From Acidobacteriota bacterium (GTDB lineage: Bacteria > Acidobacteriota > Vicinamibacteria > Marinacidobacterales > Marinacidobacteraceae), in assembly GCA_022826195.1 (NCBI GenBank), contig JAJDVI010000050.1, forward strand, positions 1 to 64,000: a DNA stretch of 64,000 bases. The letters run 5' to 3'. Shown here in pieces: positions 43,651 to 52,670 of this stretch. The position numbers and the translations under genes are program-made. Numbering within the stretch: position 1 is the first letter of the stretch; each line of letters begins with the position of its first letter. The notes beneath the pieces were generated by a model, which saw only the letters and a list, made by a program, of their open reading frames with translations, made no database searches and was not told the DNA's origin.

Positions 43651-45525
43651 ACGGCGGCCGCGGAATTGCGGGAGGAAACCGAGGGCGGCCAGCCCGGCGC
43701 CGGCCAGGCGGAGCACGGGGTCCGGGAGGAGCAGGAGGAGCGCTGCCGCGGCCAGCAGCAGCCGGATGGGCCAGGAGACCGCGCGAACGCCGTGTCCGTA
43801 GAGTGCGAGCGCGAGCGCGGCCATCGCGACGAGGCCGCCTGCGAACGCGATCCCCTGTGCCGGGCCCAGGGGCTCCCCCGCGCCGGGAAGCAGCGGGGTG
43901 TAGGCCATGAGCAGCGGAACCATGAAGAGCCCGGCGGCCAGCCGCACCGCCTGGAAGGCGGTCGGCATGGGCCGGCCGCCCGCCACGCCCGCTCCGGCGA
44001 AGGCCGCGAGCGCGATGGGAGGGGTCACGTTGGACGTTTGCGAAAGCCAGAAGAGGATGAGGTGGGCGGTCAGCAACGGCACTCCGAGCCCGGTGAGGGC
44101 GGGGGCGGCGACCACGGCAACGACGATGTAGGCGGCGGTTACCGGCAGGCCCATCCCGAGCACCAGCGCGACCAGCGCGGACAGCCCCAGGGCAGGGAGG
44201 AGGGCTCCCTGGGAGGCGCTGAGCAGGAGTTCGGCGAACTGCAGCCCCACGCCGGTCTGTCCGATGACTCCGACGACGATCCCCGCCGCCGCGCAGGCGA
44301 GGGACACCGGGACCGCGGTCACGGCGCCCTGCGCCAGCCCCTCGAGGAGCTGCCTGGGCCCCACCCGGGTGCGGCGCCGGAGCGCGCCGGCCACCACCAC
44401 CGCGAGGCACCCCGCGGCCCCCACCAGCGGCGGCGAGTAGTTCATGAGGAGCAGCGCCACGACGACGGCGACGGCGGCGAGGAAGTGGGCCCCCTCGGCG
44501 AGCGTGGCGAGGATTCGGGGCCGCGAGGGCATGGCCTCGATCCCGCGCCGGACCGCGAGTCCGTGGACGAAGAAAAGGGTTCCGGCAAAGAACAGCACCG
44601 CCGGGAGGAGCGACACGAGGACGATCCGGGGATAGGGAGTGTTCGTGAGCTCCGCCATCAGGAACGCGCCCGCCCCCATGATCGGCGGCATCAGTTGGCC
44701 CCCCGTGGAGGCGGCGGCTTCGATGCCCCCGGCCTCCTCGCGCGAGAAGCCGAGGCGCTTCATCATCGGGATGGTGAGAGCGCCGGTGGTCACGGTGTTG
44801 GCGATGGCGGAGCCGGAGACCGAGCCGAGCGCCGCCGAGGCCACCACCGCCGCCTTCGCCGGCCCGCCCCGCGCCCGGCCGGCGGCGGCGAAGGCGAGGT
44901 TGATGAAGAACCGGCCCCCGCCGGTGCATTCGAGCAGGGCGCCGAAGAGGACGAAGACGAACACCGTGCTGCTCGCCACCCCGATCGGCAGGCCGAAGAG
45001 CCCCGCGCCGGTGAATACCTCGAAACGGACGATCCGCTCGAGTTCGAAGCCGCGGTGCGCCAGGATGCCGGGGAGCGAGGCCCCGAACGCGTTGTAGGCG
45101 AGGAAGACGACGACCACCGAGGTCATCACCGCGCCCACCCGGCGGCGGGTGGCCTCCAGCAGCAGCGCGATCAGGGCGACCCCGGCGGCCAGGTCGGCCG
45201 CGTTCAGCCCGTAGAGGATGTGGTCGATCCCCTGCCGGTCGAAACGGATGACCATGACCCCGGCGGCCACGGAAAGCGCGGCCAGCAGGAGATCGGCGGC
45301 GCGCGCCCGCCGGGGACCACCGGCGGCGCTGGCCAGAAAACCGAGCGCGAGAATCCAGGTCAGATGGATGGGCCGCATCCAGGTGGCCCCGAGGGCGCCG
45401 AAGACGGCCTGCCAGAGTTGAAACAGGGAGAGGGCGGCTCCGGTCAGCAGGACCGGGAGCGAGAGGGCGGGCCGCGGCTCTTCCGGAAGCGCGACGGTCC
45501 CGGCCGGACCGGGCGGGCTCTTCAG
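43642..45525 (-). CDS. TRAP transporter fused permease (TAXI type), apparent CTG start
   Basis: Fused DctQ-DctM permease that pairs with the TAXI binding protein encoded just upstream. The DctM half shows GALLECTGGGRFFINLAFAA, SVSGSAIANTVTTGALTIPMMKR, EAAASTGGQLMPPIMGAGAF and LGMGLPVTAAYIV. The first membrane helix (VLLTGAALSLFQLWQAVFGAL) precedes the first in-frame ATG, and no ATG/GTG/TTG lies between it and the upstream gene. CTG 45525 overlaps the TAXI stop (CTGA) and has GGGGAG 6 nt upstream, giving 627 aa. The function is secure; the CTG start is inferred. Confidence 0.88.
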   Translation of the reverse strand: MKSPPGPAGTVALPEEPRPALSLPVLLTGAALSLFQLWQAVFGALGATWMRPIHLTWILALGFLASAAGGPRRARAADLLLAALSVAAGVMVIRFDRQGIDHILYGLNAADLAAGVALIALLLEATRRRVGAVMTSVVVVFLAYNAFGASLPGILAHRGFELERIVRFEVFTGAGLFGLPIGVASSTVFVFVLFGALLECTGGGRFFINLAFAAAGRARGGPAKAAVVASAALGSVSGSAIANTVTTGALTIPMMKRLGFSREEAGGIEAAASTGGQLMPPIMGAGAFLMAELTNTPYPRIVLVSLLPAVLFFAGTLFFVHGLAVRRGIEAMPSRPRILATLAEGAHFLAAVAVVVALLLMNYSPPLVGAAGCLAVVVAGALRRRTRVGPRQLLEGLAQGAVTAVPVSLACAAAGIVVGVIGQTGVGLQFAELLLSASQGALLPALGLSALVALVLGMGLPVTAAYIVVAVVAAPALTGLGVPLLTAHLILFWLSQTSNVTPPIALAAFAGAGVAGGRPMPTAFQAVRLAAGLFMVPLLMAYTPLLPGAGEPLGPAQGIAFAGGLVAMAALALALYGHGVRAVSWPIRLLLAAAALLLLLPDPVLRLAGAGLAALGFLPQFRGRRAG

Positions 45526-46505
45526 GGCAGGCTCCCCGGCGCTCCGCCGCCGCGCGCCCGCGCTTCCTCGTAGAAGGCTCTCGCTCCCGGATGGAGCGGG
45601 AGACTCCCGACGTCCCCGAGACTGTCGACCTGGATGAAGTCCGCGTTCCGGGTGACCGAGCGGAACTCGTCGCGGCCCGCCAGGACCGATGCGGTCAGCC
45701 GTTTCGCGAGATCCGCCGGCAGGTCGCGGTGCACGAAGAGGATGTTCCAGAGCGAGGGAGCCAGCGTCGGCGCGTCCACCCCGCGGTAGACCCCGGGCGG
45801 GACCTCGATTCCCTGGTACGCGCTGTTGGCCGTCTCGACCGCGGCGATCTCCTGCGGGGTGAACGGCACCAGCACCAGCTCGCGAGTGAGTCCCAGTTCC
45901 ACCACCGACGACACTCCCAGGCCCGCGGCCAGGAACACCGCGTCCACGGTTCCGTCCTTGAGGCCGTTGATGCTCTGGCTGTAGTTCATCTGGCGCACCC
46001 GGAACTCGTCTTCGGCGATGCCCACCGCGCGCAGCACGTTGCGGGCGGTCACCTCGTTCCCGGACCCCGGGGGCCCGAGCGATACCCGTTTCCCGCGCAG
46101 GTCGGCCACCGAGTGCACGTCCCGGCCGGCGACGCTCAGCAGGTGGACGATGTTCGGATAGACGCGGCCGAGAACCGCGAGCGGGAGCGGCTCCGGGAAG
46201 CGCCCGGTTCCCCGGAACGCGTCGGCGACCGCGTCCGCCTGGCCGAAGCCGATGTCGCTCTCGCCCTTGGCGACCTGTATCAGGTTCGTCACCGAACCGG
46301 CGCTGACCTCCGCCTTGACGACAAGACCGGGAAGGTCGCGCGTCCAACGGCTCGCCAGCGCGCCGCCGAGCGGGTAGTAGACGCCCGCCGTGGTCCCGGT
46401 GGCGAGCGCCAGGGGCCGCGGCCGCTCCTCGCCGCACCCGCAGAGGAGGGCCATTCCCGCCGCGCTGGCGGCGAGGCGCAGCGAACGGCGCCGGCTGGGA
46501 ACCAC
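45522..46505 (-). CDS. TAXI family TRAP solute-binding lipoprotein
   Basis: 327 aa from GTG 46505 with lipobox LCGC (Cys24). The family opening ATGTTAGVYYPLGGALA is followed by VKAEVSAGSVTNLIQVAKGESDIGFGQADAVADA and GKRVSLGPPGSGNEVTARNVL. TAXI proteins bind small carboxylates such as glutamate or 2-oxoglutarate in the periplasm and deliver them to the fused permease. TAGACT ends 9 nt before the GTG. A glutamate dehydrogenase lies nearby, but on the opposite strand. Confidence 0.93.
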   Translation of the reverse strand: MVPSRRRSLRLAASAAGMALLCGCGEERPRPLALATGTTAGVYYPLGGALASRWTRDLPGLVVKAEVSAGSVTNLIQVAKGESDIGFGQADAVADAFRGTGRFPEPLPLAVLGRVYPNIVHLLSVAGRDVHSVADLRGKRVSLGPPGSGNEVTARNVLRAVGIAEDEFRVRQMNYSQSINGLKDGTVDAVFLAAGLGVSSVVELGLTRELVLVPFTPQEIAAVETANSAYQGIEVPPGVYRGVDAPTLAPSLWNILFVHRDLPADLAKRLTASVLAGRDEFRSVTRNADFIQVDSLGDVGSLPLHPGARAFYEEARARGGGAPGSLP

Positions 46506-46514
46506 GGTGAACGA

Positions 46515-46520
46515 AGTCTA
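46515..46520 (-). promoter_or_regulatory. -10-like element of the TAXI-TRAP operon
   Basis: TAGACT on minus ends 9 nt before GTG 46505. Confidence 0.4.
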
Positions 46521-46555
46521 TGGTCGGGGCGCGGAGCCCGGGGCGCGGCCTGCGC

Positions 46556-49300
46556 TCAGGACTCCCCGGAGGACTCGCCCGGCTCGTCCTCGCGGGCGCT
46601 CGCCGCGGGATCCAGCCGGCGCCGGAGGCGGTACACGAGGTCGAGCGCCTCCCGGGGGCTGAGCTGGTCCGGATCGCAGGACCGCACGGCGTCGGCCACC
46701 TGGCTCTCGGCCGGTTCGAGCAGGGAGTAAGGCCCGCCGGGTTCGGGCGCGGGCAGCCGGGCTCCCCGTCCGTCGAGGCCCCCGGTGAGGCCCTCCAGGA
46801 CCTCGTGCGCCCGCTGCACCACCGGGCGCGGGACCCCGGCGAGGCGGGCCACCTCGATGCCGTAGCTGCGGTTCGTTCCCCCGGGCGCCACCCGGTGCAG
46901 GAAAACGATCTCGTTCCGATGTTCCCGCGCCTCGACGTGGAAGTTGACGACCCCGTCCTCGGCGCTCGCCAGCGCGGTCAACTCGTGGTAATGCGTTGCG
47001 AAGAGCGTCTTCATCCGCAGGCCGGCGTTCCTGGCGATGTGCTCGACGATGGCCCAGGCCAGCGAGAGCCCGTCGTAGGTCGCGGTGCCGCGGCCCACTT
47101 CGTCGAGCAGCACGAGGCTGCGGCTGGTGGCGTGGTTGAGGATATAGGCCGTTTCCTCCATCTCGGTGAGGAACGTGGACCGGCCGCGCGAGAGGTCGTC
47201 GGAGGCCCCGACGCGCGCAAACACCCGGTCCACCACGGGGAGGCGGGCGGATTCCGCGGGGACGAAGGAGCCCATCTGCGCCATCACCGCGTGGAGCGCC
47301 GTCTGACGCAGGAAGGTGGACTTCCCTCCCATGTTGGGTCCGGTCAGGATCATCAGGAACCGGTCCTCCCCGAGGCCGAGGTCGTTGGGGACGAACTCTT
47401 CGGCGGACAGGGCTTCGACCACCGGGTGTCTCCCGGCGCGCACCTCGATCTCGAACCCCTCGTGCACCTCGGGCTTCACGTACCGATGGGTGACGGCGGT
47501 CTGCGCGAGGCCCGTGGCGACGTCCGCTTCCGCGAGGGCGCCCGCCATTTCGAGGATTTCACGGGCGGCCTCCCCGACCTCGTCCTCGAGGACCCGGAAG
47601 AGCGAGGCCTCGAGTTCGGCGATCTTCTCGTCCGCCTGCGCCACCCGCGCCTCGAACTCCTTCAACTCCTCCGTGACGTAGCGTTCCGCATTCACCAGCG
47701 TCTGCCGGCGCACGTAGTCCGGCGGAACCCGGCCGGCCTGCGCCTTGGGGACTTCGATCGTGTAGCCGAACACCTGGTTGTGCCGGATCCTGAGGGCGGA
47801 GATCCCGGTGCGCTGCTTTTCGCTGGTCTCCATGTTGCGGATGCACTCGCGGCCGCGGAAGCGGAGCCGCCGCAGTTCGTCGAGTTCCGGCGAGAACCCC
47901 TCCCGGATCACGCCGCCGTCGCGCGCCAGCACCGGGGCCTCCGGCGATACCGTCGCCTGAATCCGTTCGAGCAGTTGGGGAAGTTCCCGGATCCGGCTCC
48001 GGATCTTCCGGACGCTGGGCGCCTCGACGGGTTCGAGGGCGGTCCGCACCGCGGCAGCGGCCCGGAGCCCGTCGGCGACCCGGAGGTACTCGCGGGGGCC
48101 GGCGATCCGGAGCGCCGCGCGGGAGGCGAGCCGCTCGAGGTCGGGAGCGCCGGCCAGCGCTCCGGCGACTTCGTGCCGCAGCTTCCGGTCACGCGCGAAC
48201 GCGTCCACCGCGAGGTGACGTTCGCGGATCCGCTCCGGATCGAGCAGCGGGTGGGCGAGGCGCCGGCGCAGCAGGCGGGCCCCCATCGCGGTGGCCGTCC
48301 GGTCGAGGGTGTCGACGAGGGTGGCGCCGGGAGGAGCTCCCGAATCGGCCGACAGCGACCGGAAGAGTTCCAGGTTCCGCTGGGTCAGGTGGTCGATCTG
48401 CATGCGCCCCGACGTGTCGAGACGCTTGAGACTGCCGAGGTGGTGAAGCTGACCGCGCTGGGTCTCCGCCAGGTAGCTGAGGGCGGCGCCCGCCGCAGCG
48501 GCGGCGGCCGGGGTTTCCTCGATGCCGAACGATGCGAGCGAGAGCGTCCCGAAGTGGCGGCGCAGGGTGTCGCGGGCATGTTCGAACTCGAACCACAGGT
48601 CGGGGCGCACCGTGAGCAGCGGCAGATCTCCGAGCGCCGGCAGGAGGTCCCGGGGCGGGGCGCTCTCCGCCATCAGCAGTTCGCGGGGGCGGAAGCCGGC
48701 CATCGCTTCGGCGCACTCGCGCTGGCGGCTGTCTCCGGAGAACTCGGCGGCGGTGAACTCCCCGGTGGAGAGGTCGACCCACGCGGCGCCGAGGCGAGGA
48801 CGGCTCCGGGTTCCGGACTCGGCCACCACCATCAGGTACGCGGCCTCCGACCCCGCCAGATAGGCCGGTTCGAGATACGTCGAAGGGGTGGCGACCCGCA
48901 CGATCTCCCGCCGCACGGGTCCCTTGGAGAGGCCGGGCGGCTCCACCTGCTCGCAGACCGCGACCCGGAAACCGGCGCGGACGAGTCGGGTGATGTACCC
49001 CTCGGCGGCGTGGTACGGAACCCCCGCCATGGGGATGGCTTTGCCTTCGGCATCGTTCTGCCGGGACGTGACGGCAATCTCCAGGACTTCGCCGGCCGTC
49101 CTGGCGTCCTCGAAGAACACCTCGTAGAAGTCACCCATGCGAAAGAACAGCATGGCGTCGCCGGCCTCCCGCTTGAGGTCGAGGTACTGCTGCATCGCGG
49201 GTGAGACGCCGCGTCCTCTCGGCTTCGGGCGCCCCGGGCGGGCAGCGGTCCCGGCTGGCGGCGGCTGAACTTCGGGGAAGAGCCGCGGGGCCGTGGTCAC
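46556..49300 (-). CDS. mutS: DNA mismatch repair protein MutS
   Basis: 914 aa from GTG 49300. The mismatch-recognition domain has MGDFYEVFFEDA with the Phe-x-Glu motif. The ATPase domain has Walker A GPNMGGKST near 653, and SRGRSTFLTEMEETAYILNHAT and Walker B LVLLDEVGRGTATYDG. A C-terminal helical tail ends in a Glu/Ser-rich stretch. CACAAT ends 6 nt before the GTG. MutL is not in the window. Confidence 0.96.
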   Translation of the reverse strand: MTTAPRLFPEVQPPPAGTAARPGRPKPRGRGVSPAMQQYLDLKREAGDAMLFFRMGDFYEVFFEDARTAGEVLEIAVTSRQNDAEGKAIPMAGVPYHAAEGYITRLVRAGFRVAVCEQVEPPGLSKGPVRREIVRVATPSTYLEPAYLAGSEAAYLMVVAESGTRSRPRLGAAWVDLSTGEFTAAEFSGDSRQRECAEAMAGFRPRELLMAESAPPRDLLPALGDLPLLTVRPDLWFEFEHARDTLRRHFGTLSLASFGIEETPAAAAAAGAALSYLAETQRGQLHHLGSLKRLDTSGRMQIDHLTQRNLELFRSLSADSGAPPGATLVDTLDRTATAMGARLLRRRLAHPLLDPERIRERHLAVDAFARDRKLRHEVAGALAGAPDLERLASRAALRIAGPREYLRVADGLRAAAAVRTALEPVEAPSVRKIRSRIRELPQLLERIQATVSPEAPVLARDGGVIREGFSPELDELRRLRFRGRECIRNMETSEKQRTGISALRIRHNQVFGYTIEVPKAQAGRVPPDYVRRQTLVNAERYVTEELKEFEARVAQADEKIAELEASLFRVLEDEVGEAAREILEMAGALAEADVATGLAQTAVTHRYVKPEVHEGFEIEVRAGRHPVVEALSAEEFVPNDLGLGEDRFLMILTGPNMGGKSTFLRQTALHAVMAQMGSFVPAESARLPVVDRVFARVGASDDLSRGRSTFLTEMEETAYILNHATSRSLVLLDEVGRGTATYDGLSLAWAIVEHIARNAGLRMKTLFATHYHELTALASAEDGVVNFHVEAREHRNEIVFLHRVAPGGTNRSYGIEVARLAGVPRPVVQRAHEVLEGLTGGLDGRGARLPAPEPGGPYSLLEPAESQVADAVRSCDPDQLSPREALDLVYRLRRRLDPAASAREDEPGESSGES

Positions 49301-49306
49301 GCGGCG

Positions 49307-49312
49307 ATTGTG
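49307..49312 (-). promoter_or_regulatory. -10-like element of mutS
   Basis: CACAAT on minus ends 6 nt before GTG 49300. Same spacing as CAGAAT before the amidase gene. Confidence 0.35.
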
Positions 49313-49394
49313 TCTCGGAGCCGGCCCTCCCGGGAAGGGGCAAGAAGAGGGGAGTCGCTTTCGCGCGATGGCGGCCGGAGCCCCCCGCTCCGCA

Positions 49395-49400
49395 TAGGAT
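49395..49400 (+). promoter_or_regulatory. -10-like element of tsaB
   Basis: TAGGAT in CATAGGATTCC ends 10 nt before TTG 49411 and 34 nt before GTG 49435. Confidence 0.35.
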
Positions 49401-49410
49401 TCCGGTCGCC

Positions 49411-50148
49411 TTGCGAGAGTGGGATCCCGAGTCCGTGGCGGCCGCACCGATCACGGGGCCGGTGCTGGCGCTGGATACGACCGGCACGCTGGGCAGCGTC
49501 GCGCTGGGGCTGGCCGGCCTGGGCGGCGCCGTGACCGCGGAGTCCGTCGAGACGTTCGAACCCTCGAACCGCCATTCGCGGAGCCTCCTGCCGGCGATCC
49601 ACCGCGTCCTGGCGCAGGCGGGGTTCGAGGCCTCGGACCTCTCCCTGCTGGTGGCGACCCGGGGGCCCGGTTCGTTCACCGGTCTCCGGATCGGGCTCGC
49701 CACCGCGCAGGGGTTCGCGCTGGCTGCCGGAATCCCGGCCGCCGGGGTCTCGAGCCTCGATGCGGCCGCCCTGGCGGACGCGGCCGCGGGCGATTCTCCG
49801 GTCCGCCGGCTGGTCGTGGTGGACGCGCTACGGGGTGAACTCTTCGCCGCCCTCTACGACGGGGCCGGTCCCGATGCCCTCGTCCGGGGGCCGTGCCGGC
49901 TGCCGCCGGAGAACGCCGCGGCCCGGGCCGGAGAGCACGGCGCCGCGCGGATCTGCGGACCGGCGGTGCTGCGCTATCGCGACGCCATCGGCCGGGGGAG
50001 CCCGGACCTCGAGGTCGTGGAAGCCCGGCGGGCGCTCGCGCCGGCCGCGCTCCGTCTCGGGCTTGAGGCGGCGCGCCGCGGGGAAACCACGCTGGAGCCG
50101 CTCTATCTCCGGGAACCGGATATCCACGGCCGTTCCGTTACGCTATAG
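49411..50148 (+). CDS. tsaB: tRNA threonylcarbamoyladenosine biosynthesis protein TsaB
   Basis: TsaB supports TsaD in t6A modification of tRNAs that read ANN codons. The ASKHA fold opens with PVLALDTTGTLGSVALG, and VATRGPGSFTGLRIGLATAQGFALA is the family signature. 245 aa from TTG 49411, or 237 aa from GTG 49435; the TTG is favoured by the -10-like hexamer 10 nt upstream. It is divergent from mutS. Confidence 0.9.
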   Translation: MREWDPESVAAAPITGPVLALDTTGTLGSVALGLAGLGGAVTAESVETFEPSNRHSRSLLPAIHRVLAQAGFEASDLSLLVATRGPGSFTGLRIGLATAQGFALAAGIPAAGVSSLDAAALADAAAGDSPVRRLVVVDALRGELFAALYDGAGPDALVRGPCRLPPENAAARAGEHGAARICGPAVLRYRDAIGRGSPDLEVVEARRALAPAALRLGLEAARRGETTLEPLYLREPDIHGRSVTL

Positions 50149-50370
50149 ATACAAACAACCTGTGGACAGAGTCACGCGGCCCTCATCGTTGCGTTTCGGT
50201 GGGAGCGCACTCCGGCCGGATTGGCCAACCGGGGCTCCTCCCGCGAGCCCCACCCGCGCCGGGGCGACCGGCGCTTTCGGGGCTGGTGTCGCTTTCTCCA
50301 CGGGCGACGCAGCGACGTTTGTCCGAAGCGGTTCCGGACCGACGGTCCGGAGGGCTTTCTGGAGGCCTTC
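50149..50370. other. 222-bp intergenic region before DUF465
   Basis: It begins with an unusually AT-rich patch for this window (TATAGATACAAACAA, from 50143), which overlaps the tsaB stop and could hold a promoter for the DUF465-psd-pssA genes. The remainder is GC-rich with no coding or structural feature I can support. Confidence 0.4.
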
Positions 50371-50616
50371 ATGAAACACGAAGATCAGATCGAGACCGAT
50401 ACCCGCGCGCCCGCCGCCCCGCAACCGGCGGCCTCACCCGCGGCGGCGCCCGATCTCGAGGAATTGGTCCGGCGACACCGCGAGCTCGACGAAAAGCTCG
50501 AGGAACTCACCAAGTACGGCCACCTCTCACCTCTCCAGCAGCACGAAGCCGCGGTGATGAAGAAGCGCAAACTGGCCCTGAAGGACCGGATCGCGGCGCT
50601 CGCCGCCTCGTCGTGA
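50371..50616 (+). CDS. DUF465/YdcH family small protein
   Basis: 81 aa from ATG 50371 with GGAGG 5 nt upstream. A Pro/Ala-rich N-tail precedes the DUF465 helical hairpin: LVRRHRELDEKLEELTKYGH, LSPLQQHEAAVMKKRKLALK, DRI. YdcH-like proteins are common in diderms; their function is not known. Confidence 0.85.
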   Translation: MKHEDQIETDTRAPAAPQPAASPAAAPDLEELVRRHRELDEKLEELTKYGHLSPLQQHEAAVMKKRKLALKDRIAALAASS

Positions 50617-50678
50617 CGGCCCGGAACGACCGGCTCGCCTGAGCTGACGCACGACGCGGCTCTCCGCCGCGGAGCCGA

Positions 50679-51320
50679 ATGAGACTGCCGATCGCCCCGG
50701 AGGGCAGGGTGTTCGTGGCGGTTCCGCTCGTCCTGGCGGTCCTCGCGCTGGCCATCGCCGGCGACGGCGGCGGGGTCTTCGGCTGGCTGGGCTGGACGCT
50801 GCTCGCCGGAGCCGCTTTCGCCGCGTTCTTCTTCCGGGACCCGGAGCGCCGCGCGGCGGGCGAGGCGGCGGCGATCCTGGCTCCGGCCGACGGCCGGGTC
50901 ACCGAAGCCGGACCCGCGGCTGAAGGCGAGCCGGGAACGCAGCGGGTGAGCATTTTCCTGTCGATCTTCGACGTCCACATCAACCGGGCGCCGGCGGCGG
51001 GGGAAGTGCGGGCCGTGCGCTATCGTCAGGGCGCGTTCCGGGCGGCCTTCCGGAAAGACGCCGCCGAGCGGAACGAGCGGAACGAGTTGGAGATGACGAC
51101 CGAACGGGGCACGATCCGGATCCGTCAGATCGCCGGAGTCGTCGCCCGGCGCATCGTCTGCCGGGTCGGAGCCGGCGACCGCCTCGCCCGGGGTGAGCGG
51201 TTCGGACTCATCCGTTTCGGATCGAGGACCGACCTGCTCCTGCCGGCGGGCGTCACCCTCGCCGTCCGACCCGGCGATCGGGTGCGCGGCGGGCTGACCG
51301 TCATCGGGACGTGGGAATGA
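50679..51320 (+). CDS. psd: Phosphatidylserine decarboxylase proenzyme (short type)
   Basis: Converts phosphatidylserine to phosphatidylethanolamine. 213 aa, the short form. Two N-terminal membrane segments precede FFFRDPERRAA and ILAPADGRVTEAG. VSIFLSIFDVHINRAPAAGEV and the autoprocessing Gly-Ser in LIRFGSRTDLLLP, where the pyruvoyl group forms, follow. It overlaps pssA, so serine addition and decarboxylation are coupled genetically. Confidence 0.95.
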   Translation: MRLPIAPEGRVFVAVPLVLAVLALAIAGDGGGVFGWLGWTLLAGAAFAAFFFRDPERRAAGEAAAILAPADGRVTEAGPAAEGEPGTQRVSIFLSIFDVHINRAPAAGEVRAVRYRQGAFRAAFRKDAAERNERNELEMTTERGTIRIRQIAGVVARRIVCRVGAGDRLARGERFGLIRFGSRTDLLLPAGVTLAVRPGDRVRGGLTVIGTWE

Positions 51321-52132
51321 AGCGCCAGCAACTCCGGACCCGCCGGGGAGTGTTCCTGCTTCCGGCGGTCTTCACCGTCGGCAACATCTTCCTGGGGTTC
51401 TTCTCCATCGTGCAGAGCTTCCGGGGAGAGTTCGCGAGCGCCGGACTCATCATCGGCTTTGCGATCCTGGCGGACGTGGTGGACGGCCGGGTGGCGCGGT
51501 TCGCGGGCGCCACCAGCGAGTTCGGCCGTGAACTGGACTCCCTGGCGGACGTGGTCTCCTTCGGGGTGGCGCCGGCGGTCCTCGCGTACGCGTGGGTGCT
51601 GCATCGCTGGCCCCAGACCGGATGGCTGGTGGCCGCGCTGTTCACGATCTGCGCCGCCGTCCGTCTCGCCCGGTTCAACGTGGGGCGGCTGAGTACCGAT
51701 CCCCGCTACTACACGGGGATGTCCTCGCCGGCCGCGGCCGCGGTGGTCGGGGCCGTGGCCTACTGGCATCCGGCGCCGCCCGGGAGCCCGCTGGCGGCGG
51801 CGGCCTGCCTCTTCGGAACGCTCGGGCTCGCCCTGCTGATGAACAGTCCGGTGCGCTATCCGAGCTTCAAGAACCAGACGGGACGAAAACCCCAGTCCCA
51901 CCGGATGCTGGTCGTGCTGGCGGTCTTCATCGTGGCCACCATCGCGGAACCGGTAGCGATGTTCCTGGTTCTCGCCTTCGGATACGCGGCCTCGCCGTTG
52001 ATCCGCGGGATTCGCGGGCTGGGAGGGCGGTTCGTCCGTTCCTCCGCGCGCGGCGCACGGAAGCCGGACCCGGTGGCGCTGGGGCGCGCCGGCTCCCGGG
52101 GGAGCGGGGACCGGCCGCCGAACGCTCCGTAG
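51317..52132 (+). CDS. pssA: CDP-diacylglycerol--serine O-phosphatidyltransferase
   Basis: 271 aa from ATG 51317, overlapping the psd stop (ATGA). The CDP-alcohol motif reads DVVDGRVARFAGATSEFG followed by LDSLADVVSFGVAPA, which is specific for the serine enzyme. Multiple membrane helices are present, and a Pro/Arg-rich cytosolic tail is not conserved. With psd it makes phosphatidylethanolamine. Confidence 0.94.
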   Translation: MKRQQLRTRRGVFLLPAVFTVGNIFLGFFSIVQSFRGEFASAGLIIGFAILADVVDGRVARFAGATSEFGRELDSLADVVSFGVAPAVLAYAWVLHRWPQTGWLVAALFTICAAVRLARFNVGRLSTDPRYYTGMSSPAAAAVVGAVAYWHPAPPGSPLAAAACLFGTLGLALLMNSPVRYPSFKNQTGRKPQSHRMLVVLAVFIVATIAEPVAMFLVLAFGYAASPLIRGIRGLGGRFVRSSARGARKPDPVALGRAGSRGSGDRPPNAP

Positions 52133-52175
52133 CCGGGCGCGAGGACTGCGGAGCCCCGGGGCGCGGGCGCGGCGC

Positions 52176-52670
52176 TCACCGGGTCCAGGCGGTGAACTCG
52201 CGAATCTGCCAGCGGGGGGGTGAATCGGTCGCCGGTCCGGACGTGACCCGTTCCAGACCGATGCGAAAGGCCTCCACCACGTAGCGGTCGGTGCCGGTGG
52301 CCATGCTGGTCCACTCCGGAACGAAGAGAACGTAGCCGCCGTCCGCGGAGCGGCGAATGGAAGGTGGCCGCTCCTGATAGCCGATCGGCGTGCGGTTCCG
52401 GAAGAACCGCTCCAGCCCGCGCCGCAGCTCATCCCCGGAAGCGCTGCGGCGGGTTTCCCCGCTGAGCGCCACGAGCGCCCAACCCGACGGATAGAGCCCC
52501 TCCAGGTGGCGGGCGTCGGCTTCTTCGAACGCGCGCCGGAACCGCCCGAGAATCGCCTCGAGATCGTTCGGGGGCGGCGGAGAGGGAGCGCACATGGCCA
52601 ACGCCAGGATCGCCCCGGAGAGCCGCCGGAGGATCCGGAGCGCGTTCCGTGGTCCGGCGTCCGAACTCAT
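52176..52670 (-). CDS. Exported SnoaL-like/DUF4440-like protein
   Basis: 164 aa. The N-terminal hydrophobic segment LSGAILALAMCAPS could be a lipoprotein signal, although Met before Cys is unusual. The rest resembles an NTF2-like cone: LEAILGRFRRAFEEADARHLEGLYPSG, then a strand-rich half with YVLFVPEWTS. Function unknown. Its ATG overlaps the stop of the sensor kinase upstream, so it may be an accessory part of that system. Confidence 0.7.
   Translation of the reverse strand: MSSDAGPRNALRILRRLSGAILALAMCAPSPPPPNDLEAILGRFRRAFEEADARHLEGLYPSGWALVALSGETRRSASGDELRRGLERFFRNRTPIGYQERPPSIRRSADGGYVLFVPEWTSMATGTDRYVVEAFRIGLERVTSGPATDSPPRWQIREFTAWTR

Noticed and set aside
43642-46437. TRAP permease with 300 extra N-terminal residues
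   Set aside because: The extension is the shifted frame of the TAXI gene; the conserved permease starts after its stop.
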